Shown here: piece after piece, positions 17,976-25,185 of the stretch
Layout of the letters: each line of letters begins with the position of its first letter
How positions within the stretch are numbered: position 1 is the first letter of the stretch
Origin: Candidatus Obscuribacterales bacterium
GTDB taxonomy: Bacteria; Cyanobacteriota; Vampirovibrionia; Obscuribacterales; Obscuribacteraceae
Reading direction: 5' to 3'
Length of the DNA stretch: 64,000 nt
NCBI GenBank assembly: GCA_019744775.1
Contig: JAIETZ010000003.1
Coordinates: 310,001 to 374,000, forward strand
Notes under the pieces: model-generated
What the model was told of the DNA's origin: nothing
Databases searched by the model: none
The model's input: the letters and a program-made list of their open reading frames with translations, nothing else
Made by a program: the position numbers and the translations under genes

Positions 17976-19141
17976 TGCCAATTTATCATCGCTTGGGTGA
18001 GCTGCCTCCGAAGCGTCATACGCAATTTCGCAAGGCTGACGGCACGCTTTATCACGAGCAGTTATTTGGTGTGCGTGGTTTTAGCGGACCACATTCGCTC
18101 TTGTATCATCACGTGCCTCCGACTGAAATCTCCAAGGTGGAAGTGCTTAGTGAAGATGTAACGCCCCAGTACTTGCCGAACTCTGCCGGCATGCGTCACC
18201 GTCATTTTAGACTTGGTGAATCAAAGCCATGCGGCGATCCCATATCCGGGCGCACAGCGGCAGTCGGTAATGACGATGTTGTCTTGTATACATGTGCGCC
18301 GGAAAAAGCAATGGATTATTTCTTCTCAAATGGCAATAGAGATGAAATAGTCTTCGTGCATGAAGGTACAGGTGAATTGCATTCACAATTTGGACAACTG
18401 AAGTATCGTCCCGGCGATTACATAGTTATTCCAAAGGGCACAATTTATCAACTGCTGCCTGATTTTTCCAAGCCAACAAGATATTTGGTAATTGAGACAC
18501 CGGATAACGTGGCTCTACCAAAACATTACTTCAATGAAGTTGGACAATTGTTGGAGCACTCCCCTTTTTGTGCGCGCGATTTCCGTCTGCCGGAAAAATT
18601 GGAGACGCGCTCCGAGCGTGGGGATTTCCTGGTCAAAGTTAAAACCTGGCATGCCTTGATGGGCTATCACTGGGCGCATCATCCATTCGATGTAGCCGGC
18701 TGGGATGGTTATCTATATCCCTGGATATTCAACATCGAAGATTTTGAACCAATAACTGGACGCATTCACCAGCCACCACCAGTGCATGTAACTTTTGCTC
18801 TGCAGAATTTTGTAGTTTGTTCATTTGTGCCACGTCTATTTGATTACCATCCACAAGCAATTGCCGTGCCATATAATCACAGCAATCTGCAGAGCGACGA
18901 AGTGCTTTATTACGTCAACGGCGACTTCATGAGCCGCCGCGGGATTGACAAAGGCTCAATAACTCTGCATCCGGGTGGCATTCCACACGGACCACAGCCA
19001 GGTGCTGTTGAAGCTAGTCTCGGTGCAAAAGAAACAAACGAAATGGCTGTGATGGTTGACACATTCCGTCCGCTGAAAATAGCAGTCGACGCTGATAAAT
19101 TCGATGATGCAAATTACCCATTTAGCTGGATGACCAAATAA
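17975..19141 (+). CDS. hmgA: homogentisate 1,2-dioxygenase
   Basis: A 388-residue Fe(II) dioxygenase that opens the ring of homogentisate to maleylacetoacetate. It has the cupin-like HmgA layout: N-terminal domain with LYHEQLFGVRGFSGPHS, a barrel with EIVFVHEGTGELHSQFG and GDYIVIPKGTIY, and a C-terminal metal site in NHSNLQSDEVLYYVNG and HPGGIPHGPQPG. At 388 residues it is shorter than the human and Pseudomonas enzymes (about 440) but matches the short bacterial group. It is co-translated with hppD. Maleylacetoacetate isomerase and fumarylacetoacetase are not in the window. A strong terminator follows. Confidence 0.93.
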   Translation: MPIYHRLGELPPKRHTQFRKADGTLYHEQLFGVRGFSGPHSLLYHHVPPTEISKVEVLSEDVTPQYLPNSAGMRHRHFRLGESKPCGDPISGRTAAVGNDDVVLYTCAPEKAMDYFFSNGNRDEIVFVHEGTGELHSQFGQLKYRPGDYIVIPKGTIYQLLPDFSKPTRYLVIETPDNVALPKHYFNEVGQLLEHSPFCARDFRLPEKLETRSERGDFLVKVKTWHALMGYHWAHHPFDVAGWDGYLYPWIFNIEDFEPITGRIHQPPPVHVTFALQNFVVCSFVPRLFDYHPQAIAVPYNHSNLQSDEVLYYVNGDFMSRRGIDKGSITLHPGGIPHGPQPGAVEASLGAKETNEMAVMVDTFRPLKIAVDADKFDDANYPFSWMTK

Positions 19142-19144
19142 AGA

Positions 19145-19173
19145 AAAGAGGCAGGACAAACCTGCCTCTTTTT
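19145..19173 (+). terminator. rho-independent terminator after hmgA
   Basis: An 11-bp perfect stem AAAGAGGCAGG / CCTGCCTCTTT with a 5-nt loop (ACAAA), followed by T residues on the plus strand and preceded by A residues. It can therefore stop the tyrosine operon and, on the other strand, the convergent gene at 19195. Confidence 0.92.
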
Positions 19174-19194
19174 AGATCGATTGTCAGTGCGAAA

Positions 19195-19671
19195 TTACTT
19201 GCTGAAAGTAATTGTTGCGCATGGCTCTTCGAATTTGATTTCCGCTTTGAAGCCGAATTCTTGTCCGAGGCCTTTGATGCACTGTTCGAACATTTCACCC
19301 TGTTCTTTTTGTTGGTTAGGGGTAAACTTGCCATGCTTTTGCATTGCATTCCAAACAGCACAGGCTTCGTAGGTCAAAGAAGCTTTCTTCTCATCGCCTT
19401 CGATTTTGATCTTGCTGCCGAAGATGTTGGCTTCGAATTCAGCCATTGCTTTGACGAGATCAACTGGAGTCTTAACGCCAGCGTGCTTGTACCATTCTGC
19501 TTTCTTAGCATTCATTTGCTTTTCGAATTCTTTGATTGCGCTTTCGCCGTACTTGGACAGAACGTTAACTGTCACGAGATGGCGTACTGCAAGAATTTCA
19601 GCGACTGTTTCGCGAACTTTCTTTGTGTCCCATTTAGCTTCAACTGGTGTTGGTTTAATTGCTGTTGTCAT
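19195..19671 (-). CDS. unknown 158-residue protein
   Basis: A soluble, charged protein of 158 residues starting MTTAIKPTPVEAKWDTKKVR. Helices dominate the first 100 residues; the end (EACAVWNAMQKHG...EQCIKGLGQEFGFKAEIKFEEPCATITF) has three cysteines and a helix-strand-strand pattern that loosely recalls the C-terminal part of V4R or ATC-hydrolase-like small domains. That resemblance is weak and I assign no function. It sits alone, convergent to hmgA and sharing the bidirectional terminator, with its own promoter region in 19672-19842. Confidence 0.65.
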   Translation of the reverse strand: MTTAIKPTPVEAKWDTKKVRETVAEILAVRHLVTVNVLSKYGESAIKEFEKQMNAKKAEWYKHAGVKTPVDLVKAMAEFEANIFGSKIKIEGDEKKASLTYEACAVWNAMQKHGKFTPNQQKEQGEMFEQCIKGLGQEFGFKAEIKFEEPCATITFSK

Positions 19672-19800
19672 TTAATTGATTCTCCGTATATTGGTAAAAC
19701 ATCGGACGGATCCCCATATCTCGATGATAGTCGAGTGACAATTCAAATGAGCCTCCGTTAATCGTTGTTTCTTATTTCCGCTTGAAATGCAATTTGAAAA

Positions 19801-19826
19801 GAGGGCGCATGCAATGCGCCCCTACG
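19801..19826. repeat. palindromic intergenic unit
   Basis: A perfect 8-bp inverted repeat GGGCGCAT / ATGCGCCC with a GCA loop, followed by CCTACG. Short units of this form, with a GGGCGCAT-like stem and a CCCTAC edge, occur as dispersed palindromes in many unrelated bacterial genomes. Here it lies between two minus-strand genes, 18 nt beyond the stop of the HMA gene, where it could also act as a transcript-end hairpin although no T-run follows. Confidence 0.55.
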
Positions 19827-19842
19827 AAAACGATGTATTGCC

Positions 19843-20277
19843 TTAGGGCATTACTAATGGTGGCGCGTCTGCAGGTAAGGATTTCAGACGTTCTTCAGGA
19901 TTTACATCTTTGCTAGTGGCCAATGCTGGAATTGAATTCACGGGTTCATTCAATACATCGCTCACGATATATCCTTCTGCTTTCAATGAGTCAAATATTG
20001 TTGTGAGCTTCAATATATTGCTGTCGTAATAAAGCTCCATAATGAAAGGAGAGGTTTTTACCGCGTGCGCAAGAATTACGCCTGGTGTTTGACGCACTTC
20101 ACGTTCTAATCGTCTTATGCAGGATATGCAACTTGCGCCTGGTACACGAAATTTCGCATGATGCAAAGCTTGCGCGCTTGACGTAGTGTTGCTCGCATAA
20201 CCGAGATCAACATTACATATAAAAAGGACCAGACTTAGAAAGACAATTACCAGTTTATTCTGAGTCGTCAATGGCAA
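19843..20277 (-). CDS. exported HMA-domain (heavy-metal-associated) protein overlapping dnaK
   Basis: A 144-residue protein from TTG 20277, chosen because GAGGAAG lies 9 nt upstream and because the codon starts a good signal peptide (LVIVFLSLVLFICNVDLGYA). The mature part has the HMA core with GASCISC (Cys 50 and 53), then RRLEREVRQTPGVILAHAV and a strand-helix pair, as in copper or zinc chaperone domains. The Pro-rich tail ends SLPADAPPLVMP. Its start lies 23 nt inside the 3' end of dnaK, so translation is coupled. Metal binding in the periplasm is the likely role; the metal is unknown. Starts inside dnaK further upstream are less plausible. Confidence 0.72.
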   Translation of the reverse strand: MPLTTQNKLVIVFLSLVLFICNVDLGYASNTTSSAQALHHAKFRVPGASCISCIRRLEREVRQTPGVILAHAVKTSPFIMELYYDSNILKLTTIFDSLKAEGYIVSDVLNEPVNSIPALATSKDVNPEERLKSLPADAPPLVMP

Positions 20278-22153
20278 TAACTTGAACTTCCTCGTGCATG
20301 TGGCCTTCGTGACTGTGTCCATGGTGATTGTGTATTTCCTCGTCCAAATGATCGTGCATGGCTTCGCGATCTTCTTCTGAAATTTCTGCCGATGCACCGC
20401 TTCTGTGTCTGCTGTGCGCGTATAACGCTCTGCCTAATTCTAGCAGCGCTACGTCTAATCCCGCTACCAAGCTCTTAAGTGTAGATTGATCGCCATCCTC
20501 CTTGAGCGATTCTTTAATGCTGGCCAGTGCTTGCTGCACTCGCTCGATAAGCTCAGAGTCGACTGATTGACCATATTTTTGAATGCTGCGATCTGCTTCC
20601 AAGACCAAAGTCTCTGCCTTTATCTTGGTGCTTATACGTTCCTTCAATTCTTGATCCTGTTCGGCAAATTCTTCTGCCTCCTTTTGCAAGCGAGCTACTT
20701 CGTCCGGAGCAAGTCCTGTAGTGCGTGATACAGTCACAGTCTGGGTACTACCGGTTGCGGCATCTCTTGCACGACACTGCAAGATGCCGTCTGCATTGAC
20801 TTCAAAAGTGACGTCAATTTGTGGGACGCCCCGAGGAGCTCTGTGAATGTCCGTTAGGAAAAATTTTGCCAAAGACTGATTGAATTTGGCAACTTCGCGC
20901 TCACCCTGCAGCACGTGTACTTCTACTGTTGTTTGCCCATCATCAGTGGTGGTGAACGTCATCGTTCTACTTGTAGGAATTGTTGTGTTGCGCTCAATGA
21001 TACGCGTGAATAGTCCGCCAGCGGTTTCAATGCCCAGAGAGAGCGGTATTACGTCGAGCAGGAGAATGTCGACTACCTCACCGGAGATAATCGATGCTTG
21101 GATGGCGGCGCCTAGAGCCACAGCTTCATCCGGGTTGATTGATTTGGATGCTTCTTTGCCGAGTTTGAATTTAATGCCATCTTGAATTGCTGGTATACGA
21201 GTTGAGCCGCCGACTAACAACACCTGGTCGATTTGTTCTGGCGTTAGACCGGCATCAGATAGTGCTGCTTCGACAGGAAGTAATGTTGCTTCTACTAAAT
21301 GGTGAGTCAATTCATTGAATTTTGTGCGTGACAGCGTGAGTTGCAAATGTTTGGGTCCCGACGCATCGGCAGCTAAAAATGGCAAATGGATTTCGCTGCT
21401 CATCGCGCTGGACAATTCAATTTTTGATTTTTCTGCCGCTTCCTTTAGTCTTGAAACAGCCATCACGTCGCGTGAAATATCAATACCATGTATTTTTTGA
21501 AATTCTTCTATCATCCAACCCATAATGCAGGCGTCGAAATCATCGCCGCCTAAGTGGTTGTTGCCGCTGGTGGCTTTTACTTCAAAGACGCCTTCTGTTA
21601 TTTCCAGAATGCTTACGTCGAATGTGCCACCACCTAAGTCAAAGACCAAAATGACCTGATTCTCGTGAGCTTTATCGAGACCGTATGCGAGGGATGAGGC
21701 AGTCGGCTCGTTTATAATTCTGAGCACTTCTAAGCCGGCAATCTGACCGGCATCGCGTGTCGCTTTTCTTTGTGAGTCATTGAAGTATGCCGGCACAGTA
21801 ATAACAGCCTTGCTTATCTTTTCACCCAGGTGTGCTTCGGCATCGGCCTTGAGTTTTTGCAGAATAATGGCTGAGATTTGCTCCGGACTGTAGGATTCTT
21901 CGCCAATCTGTACGCGATCATTCGTGCCCATCTGGCGCTTAATCGAAGCAACCGTATGCTGCGGGTTCGTCACAGCTTGTCGCTTTGCGACTTGTCCAAC
22001 CAGGCGCTCGCCGTTGGGCAAAAAGGCTACGACGGAGGGTGTTGTACGTGCACCCTCAGCATTTTCTATGATGACCGGACGTCCACCCTCAACTACAGCC
22101 ACGCAAGAGTAAGTCGTTCCGAGGTCAATTCCTATAACTTTGTCGTTGGCCAT
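20255..22153 (-). CDS. dnaK: Hsp70 chaperone DnaK with His-rich C-terminal tail
   Basis: A 632-residue Hsp70. The nucleotide-binding domain shows GIDLGTTYSCVAV, VFDLGGGTFDVSILE and VLLVGGSTRIPAIQD; the substrate-binding domain shows the linker DILLLDVIPLSLGIETAGG and VTFEVNADGILQCRARD; then the helical lid. ATG 22153 is chosen over the longer frame because AGGAAAG precedes it and the conserved start MANDKVIGIDLG follows. The last 35 residues are unusual: instead of the acidic EEVKD-type end there is a run of about ten histidines (HDHLDEEIHNHHGHSHEGHMHEE). No grpE or dnaJ is nearby; an HMA gene overlaps the 3' end. It may be a specialised paralogue rather than the main DnaK. Confidence 0.92.
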   Translation of the reverse strand: MANDKVIGIDLGTTYSCVAVVEGGRPVIIENAEGARTTPSVVAFLPNGERLVGQVAKRQAVTNPQHTVASIKRQMGTNDRVQIGEESYSPEQISAIILQKLKADAEAHLGEKISKAVITVPAYFNDSQRKATRDAGQIAGLEVLRIINEPTASSLAYGLDKAHENQVILVFDLGGGTFDVSILEITEGVFEVKATSGNNHLGGDDFDACIMGWMIEEFQKIHGIDISRDVMAVSRLKEAAEKSKIELSSAMSSEIHLPFLAADASGPKHLQLTLSRTKFNELTHHLVEATLLPVEAALSDAGLTPEQIDQVLLVGGSTRIPAIQDGIKFKLGKEASKSINPDEAVALGAAIQASIISGEVVDILLLDVIPLSLGIETAGGLFTRIIERNTTIPTSRTMTFTTTDDGQTTVEVHVLQGEREVAKFNQSLAKFFLTDIHRAPRGVPQIDVTFEVNADGILQCRARDAATGSTQTVTVSRTTGLAPDEVARLQKEAEEFAEQDQELKERISTKIKAETLVLEADRSIQKYGQSVDSELIERVQQALASIKESLKEDGDQSTLKSLVAGLDVALLELGRALYAHSRHRSGASAEISEEDREAMHDHLDEEIHNHHGHSHEGHMHEEVQVIAIDDSE

Positions 22154-22187
22154 TAATGCTTTCCTACCACCCAAACTCAGTTAACTT

Positions 22188-22306
22188 CCCACAGGACCTT
22201 TTCGGGGGGTCTGTGGGTTGGGTTCCGCTATGGCTACCACCATTCCTGTACCGCTGGTTTTAGGTACGGGTACGCCTAATTGACCCTATGCCCCGATTGG
22301 GGCATA
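22188..22306 (-). promoter_or_regulatory. structured leader/intergenic region between hisC and dnaK
   Basis: Two hairpins lie in the 187-nt gap. One, at 22188-22217, pairs CCCACA(G)GACC with GGTCTGTGGG (10 bp with a bulged G), about 35 nt before the dnaK start. The other, at 22287-22306, is a perfect 8-bp stem TATGCCCC / GGGGCATA with a GATT loop, about 35 nt past the hisC stop. Neither is followed by a T-run on the minus strand, so ordinary terminators are unlikely. No CIRCE element (TTAGCACTC-N9-GAGTGCTAA) is present. The first may regulate dnaK translation. Confidence 0.45.
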
Positions 22307-22340
22307 AATAATCTGTATTAATATCAAGAGATAATTAAAT

Positions 22341-23489
22341 CTACAACACTTTACGAAGAGCTTTAATAAAGGCTCTATTCTCGTCAGGCAGACCGATTGT
22401 GACCCTGAAACAGGTCGGTAATCCGAAGGCTTTGAGCGGTCGGATGGCTACCCCTTGCCGGAGCATATTCTCGTGAATTTGTTGGACGCGAGTTTCGCTG
22501 CCGGTCTCAACCAGGACGAAATTGGCGTGAGATGTTACGTGCTCCAGCCCTTGGCGGTCGAATTCTTCAACAAGGAGTTTCATTCCTTGGCGGTTATTTT
22601 CAATCGAGCGTTTTAGGTACTTACCGTCGTTGAGAGCCGCTGTCGCCGCCACTTGTGCTAGATGATTAGGCTCGAAAGGGAGTTTGATCTTATTGATAAA
22701 ACCTATGAGGTAATCGTGACCAAAGCCAAAGCCTACGCGCAAGCCGGCCAAGCCATAGGCTTTGGAGAATGTGCGCAAGGTCAATAAATTGTCGTAGCGA
22801 TAGTGCAGTGAGTCGGGGAATTCTTCGGCATTGCCTGCAAATTCGTGATAAGCCTCGTCCATGATTACCAGCACCCGGTCAGGCACTTTGGTCATAAAGT
22901 TCTCGAACTCTGACTTAGTAAAAATGGTTCCGGTCGGATTATTTGGATTACAGAGGTAAATGATCTTTGTTCGATGATTGATGGCATCAGCAATGCCTTC
23001 TAAATCAAATCTGTAATTACGCAAAGGAACTGTTCTTAGGTTTACGCCGTGTGCTTTGATGAGTACAGGGAAACCGATAAATGTGCCTGCTGAAGTTAGT
23101 GCCTCGTCATCGCCGTGCAGAAACGCGCGGACGATGTTAGCCATAATACTCTCAGAACCAGAACCGATAGCGACGTTTTCCATCCAAAGGTTGTATTTGT
23201 CGGCAAGCGCTTGGCGCAATTTTGCGCCACTTGATTCCGGGTAGCGGCTCAATTCGCCTTGCGCCGCTTTTATGGCTTTGAGAGAGCTGCTGGGTGGACC
23301 AAAAGGATTTTCGTTGGAAGCCAAATTTATGAAGCGCTTTAACCCAAGCTCCCGCATTAGGACTTCCGGTGGACGTCCTGGCTGGTAGGGGGTGAGAGCT
23401 TCAATATGAGGGCATACAAGGGAACGACCGCCTTCATGATGGCACTCGGAAGCGGACTTTTGAGCTAGGCGTTCGATGAAGGTTTCCAT
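22341..23489 (-). CDS. hisC: histidinol-phosphate / aromatic aminotransferase family protein
   Basis: A 382-residue class I/II PLP aminotransferase of the HisC branch. Seen are LASNENPFGPP (substrate cap), GSGSESIM (phosphate cradle), YLCNPNNPTGT, MDEAYHEF, the PLP lysine in RTFSKAYGLAGLRVGF, and C-terminal Arg in TCFRVTIGLPDEN. HisC transfers the amino group of glutamate to imidazole-acetol phosphate in histidine synthesis. No other his biosynthetic gene is near, and HisC-type enzymes can also transaminate tyrosine and phenylalanine. Because hppD and hmgA lie 3-6 kb away, it could supply 4-hydroxyphenylpyruvate; this is inference. The start at 23489 is ATG. Confidence 0.88.
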   Translation of the reverse strand: METFIERLAQKSASECHHEGGRSLVCPHIEALTPYQPGRPPEVLMRELGLKRFINLASNENPFGPPSSSLKAIKAAQGELSRYPESSGAKLRQALADKYNLWMENVAIGSGSESIMANIVRAFLHGDDEALTSAGTFIGFPVLIKAHGVNLRTVPLRNYRFDLEGIADAINHRTKIIYLCNPNNPTGTIFTKSEFENFMTKVPDRVLVIMDEAYHEFAGNAEEFPDSLHYRYDNLLTLRTFSKAYGLAGLRVGFGFGHDYLIGFINKIKLPFEPNHLAQVAATAALNDGKYLKRSIENNRQGMKLLVEEFDRQGLEHVTSHANFVLVETGSETRVQQIHENMLRQGVAIRPLKAFGLPTCFRVTIGLPDENRAFIKALRKVL

Positions 23490-23659
23490 GTGTATTTCTA
23501 AAGCGATAATTAAGGGTGGTCTGTAAAGTTATCACTGGTATGGCTTTCGGGCAACCTCTTGAATTGGAATAAAAAGTAAGTTCAATTGCCTCTAATTGAT
23601 CTCTTCGATCTTGGATTCAGTATTGGCGTCGGATATCATATGTGCCAATCTCACAAGTA

Positions 23660-23709
23660 GCGCCGTCTGGTCACTTCGGTGACTTTTATAGAGGCGCGGC
23701 GCGTGCGCC
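23660..23709 (+). promoter_or_regulatory. possible two-state RNA leader before xdhA
   Basis: In the 5' region of xdhA, GCGCC (23660-23664) and TCT (23666-23668) pair with AGA (23690-23692) and GGCGC (23693-23697). They enclose a GTCAC-TTCG-GTGAC hairpin (23670-23683) with a stable UUCG tetraloop. The same GGCGC can instead pair with GCGCC at 23705-23709, just before the xdhA ribosome site. The two pairings exclude each other, as in attenuators or riboswitches. No known purine or Moco riboswitch consensus was recognised. The remainder of 23490-23659 shows no gene. Confidence 0.4.
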
Positions 23710-23724
23710 CAGAGCGGGGGTTTT

Positions 23725-25185
23725 ATGAGAGACCACTTAGTTTTCTACATCAACGGCAAGGAACAGCGTGTATCCGGCAGCAAAGCCTTTATGCCGCTTT
23801 CCAGCTACTTGCGCTACGTCAAGCAAGCAACAGGCACCAAAGTGGTATGTGAAGAAGGTGACTGTGGCGCCTGCACTGTATTGATTGGACGATTGGAAGG
23901 CGAAGAAGTTTCCTACAAACCTGTGAATTCCTGCATTCAATTCCTCTACCAACTTGATTGTTCGCACATTGTCACCGTTGAAGGTCTAAAAGTAGATGGG
24001 CAATTGAATGCCATTCAAGAATCGATGGTCGACTGTCACGGAGCTCAATGCGGTTACTGTACTCCTGGTTTTATCGTGGCAATGCAATCTATTTATGACA
24101 AGTCTTGCGAAGGACCAAAGACTTGTGACGGCAAAGTCACAGAGCAATGCGTTAAGGATGCTTTGACGGGAAATCTCTGCCGTTGTACCGGATATGAGTC
24201 CATTATCAAAGCCGGCATGCAGGTAGCAGCCAATGAAATGGTTTCACTGCACAAACTTTATCCATCAGCTCATATGGTGGAGACTTTCAAAAGACAATCG
24301 AAGACGCCTATTTATATCGAAGGCGAAGGCAAGAAATTCTGTAACCCGATTGATGTTACTTCCGCAGTTGAATTTAAAAGCAAAAATCCAGGCACGGTAA
24401 TTGTGTCGGGTGGCACGGATGTTAGCGTCAATTGCAACAAGCGCGCTTATGATCCGCAATCAATAATGAGTCTTTCCAATGTGGAGAAGATGCAGGAGCT
24501 GAAAGTTGTCGACGGTGTCTTGCACGTCGGTGGGAAAGTGACGCTCACGCAACTGGAAGAATACGTCAAGGATCTCATTCCTGAATTGCACCGCATGCTT
24601 TGGGTCTTTGGCTCACCACAAATCAAAAATGCCGGCACTCTTGCCGGCAACATAGCAAATGCTTCGCCAATTGCGGATACACCGCCATGTCTATTTGTGA
24701 CCAATGCGGAAATTGGACTCACCGGCACCAAAGGCACTCGCTTCGTCAATATGAATAACCTGTATAAGGGTTATAAACAGTTGGATATGTCCGCTGATGA
24801 ACTCATTAGCGAGATTCGTATTCCTATACCCAAGCAAGATGAAGTGCTGAAACTATATAAAGTATCGAAGCGTAAGAATTTGGATATTTCTACGTTTACT
24901 GCTGCGATGCTGATGCGCAAATCCGGCAATAAAATCGAATCTATTAGAATCGCTTACGGTGGTGTAGCAGCTGTCATTTTGCGCTTGCCGAAGACAGAAG
25001 CATTTTTAACCGGCAATGCAATAAGCGAAGACACATTCCGCGCTGCTGGTGAAATTGCCAGAGGCGAAATTACACCTATTTCAGATGTTCGCGGCTCGAG
25101 CGATTTCCGCTATCAGTTGGCTGAAAACATATTGCTGAAGTTTTTCCACGATTGTGTAAGTGAGAAGGAGCTGGCATGCCGATAG
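23725..25185 (+). CDS. xdhA: xanthine dehydrogenase small subunit (2Fe-2S and FAD)
   Basis: A 486-residue subunit with two [2Fe-2S] clusters and an FAD domain. The plant-ferredoxin-type cluster uses CEEGDCGACTVL (residues 41-52). The second cluster uses GAQCGYCTPGF (about 110-120) and NLCRCTGY (about 150-157). The FAD domain (about 190-480) shows VIVSGGTDVSV and AGTLAGNIANASPIADTPP. It passes electrons from the Mo centre in XdhB to NAD+ during hypoxanthine/xanthine oxidation. The stop overlaps xdhB by 10 nt. The leader just upstream can form alternative hairpins. A related specialised molybdo-hydroxylase substrate cannot be excluded. Confidence 0.92.
   Translation: MRDHLVFYINGKEQRVSGSKAFMPLSSYLRYVKQATGTKVVCEEGDCGACTVLIGRLEGEEVSYKPVNSCIQFLYQLDCSHIVTVEGLKVDGQLNAIQESMVDCHGAQCGYCTPGFIVAMQSIYDKSCEGPKTCDGKVTEQCVKDALTGNLCRCTGYESIIKAGMQVAANEMVSLHKLYPSAHMVETFKRQSKTPIYIEGEGKKFCNPIDVTSAVEFKSKNPGTVIVSGGTDVSVNCNKRAYDPQSIMSLSNVEKMQELKVVDGVLHVGGKVTLTQLEEYVKDLIPELHRMLWVFGSPQIKNAGTLAGNIANASPIADTPPCLFVTNAEIGLTGTKGTRFVNMNNLYKGYKQLDMSADELISEIRIPIPKQDEVLKLYKVSKRKNLDISTFTAAMLMRKSGNKIESIRIAYGGVAAVILRLPKTEAFLTGNAISEDTFRAAGEIARGEITPISDVRGSSDFRYQLAENILLKFFHDCVSEKELACR

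Noticed and set aside
22287-22306. Terminator of hisC
   Set aside because: The stem is perfect but there is no T-run on the minus-strand 3' side; kept only as a hairpin.
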